DNA of 18,409 nt from JBDNIO01 sp041688215. GTDB taxonomy: Bacteria; Pseudomonadota; Gammaproteobacteria; Nevskiales; Salinisphaeraceae. The notes below the pieces were generated by a model, which was not told the DNA's origin, ran no database searches, and was given only the letters and a program-made list of their open reading frames with translations. This document shows positions 18,387 through 18,409 of the stretch, piece by piece (within the stretch, counting starts at the first letter, position 1; the number at the start of each line of letters is the position of its first letter). The position numbers and the translations under genes were made by a program. The stretch spans positions 1 through 18,409 of the forward strand of contig JBDNIO010000190.1 of NCBI GenBank assembly GCA_041688215.1, given 5' to 3'.

Positions 18387-18409
18387 ATGTCAAAAGCAAA
18401 ATTCGAGCG
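18387..18409 (+). CDS. tuf: Elongation factor Tu, first codons (3' end outside window)
   Basis: ATG at 18387 begins MSKAKFE, the standard EF-Tu N-terminus (MSKEKFERTK in E. coli), and runs off the window. Its place right after fusA is that of tufA in the str operon. AAGG (18374-18377) lies 9 nt upstream as a modest ribosome binding site. Only 23 bases are visible, so the call depends heavily on gene order. Confidence 0.88.

Overview
The window is a gammaproteobacterial 'rif-str' housekeeping block, all on the + strand. It reads: 3' end of a tuf gene, tRNA-Trp(CCA), secE, nusG, rplK, rplA, rplJ, rplL, rpoB, rpoC, a lipoprotein hydrolase, rpsL, rpsG, fusA, and the first codons of a second tuf gene. 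The gammaproteobacterial assignment is an inference. It rests on gene order, on protein lengths and residues close to Escherichia coli (RpoC catalytic and zinc residues even keep E. coli numbering), on a three-helix SecE, and on an L10-type leader and an rplL-rpoB attenuator in the usual places. The genus cannot be named from sequence alone. Unlike E. coli, where the rif and str clusters lie far apart, they are neighbours here and the two tuf genes bracket the block as direct repeats about 18 kb apart.

Layout. Positions 1-764 hold the EF-Tu tail, tRNA-Trp and secE. Positions 767-1047 hold a large inverted-repeat element separating secE from nusG, which are normally almost adjacent in proteobacteria. 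Positions 1054-3715 hold nusG, rplK-rplA, an L10-type leader and rplJ. Positions 3784-12774 hold rplL, a leaky attenuator, rpoB and rpoC, followed by a strong terminator at 12803-12837. Positions 12971-14764 hold a predicted outer-membrane lipoprotein alpha/beta hydrolase, the only non-housekeeping gene. Positions 14709-15001 are packed with palindromes. A near-consensus sigma70 promoter at 15095-15123 then drives rpsL-rpsG-fusA-tuf.

The coding genes form the translation and transcription core: 30S and 50S ribosomal proteins, EF-G and EF-Tu, RNA polymerase beta and beta', the NusG elongation factor, and SecE of the translocon. The unusual content is between genes. Five copies of a palindromic repeat built from the heptamer GTGAGGC / GCCTCAC sit directly after stop codons (after tuf, nusG, rplA, rpoB and fusA). 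An element of about 280 bp between secE and nusG folds on paper into a three-way junction that buries the nusG Shine-Dalgarno. A cluster of unrelated palindromes surrounds and enters the hydrolase gene. I see no CRISPR array, transposase, toxin-antitoxin, phage or defence genes. I do not claim a new protein system; the intergenic elements are the best candidates for something undescribed.
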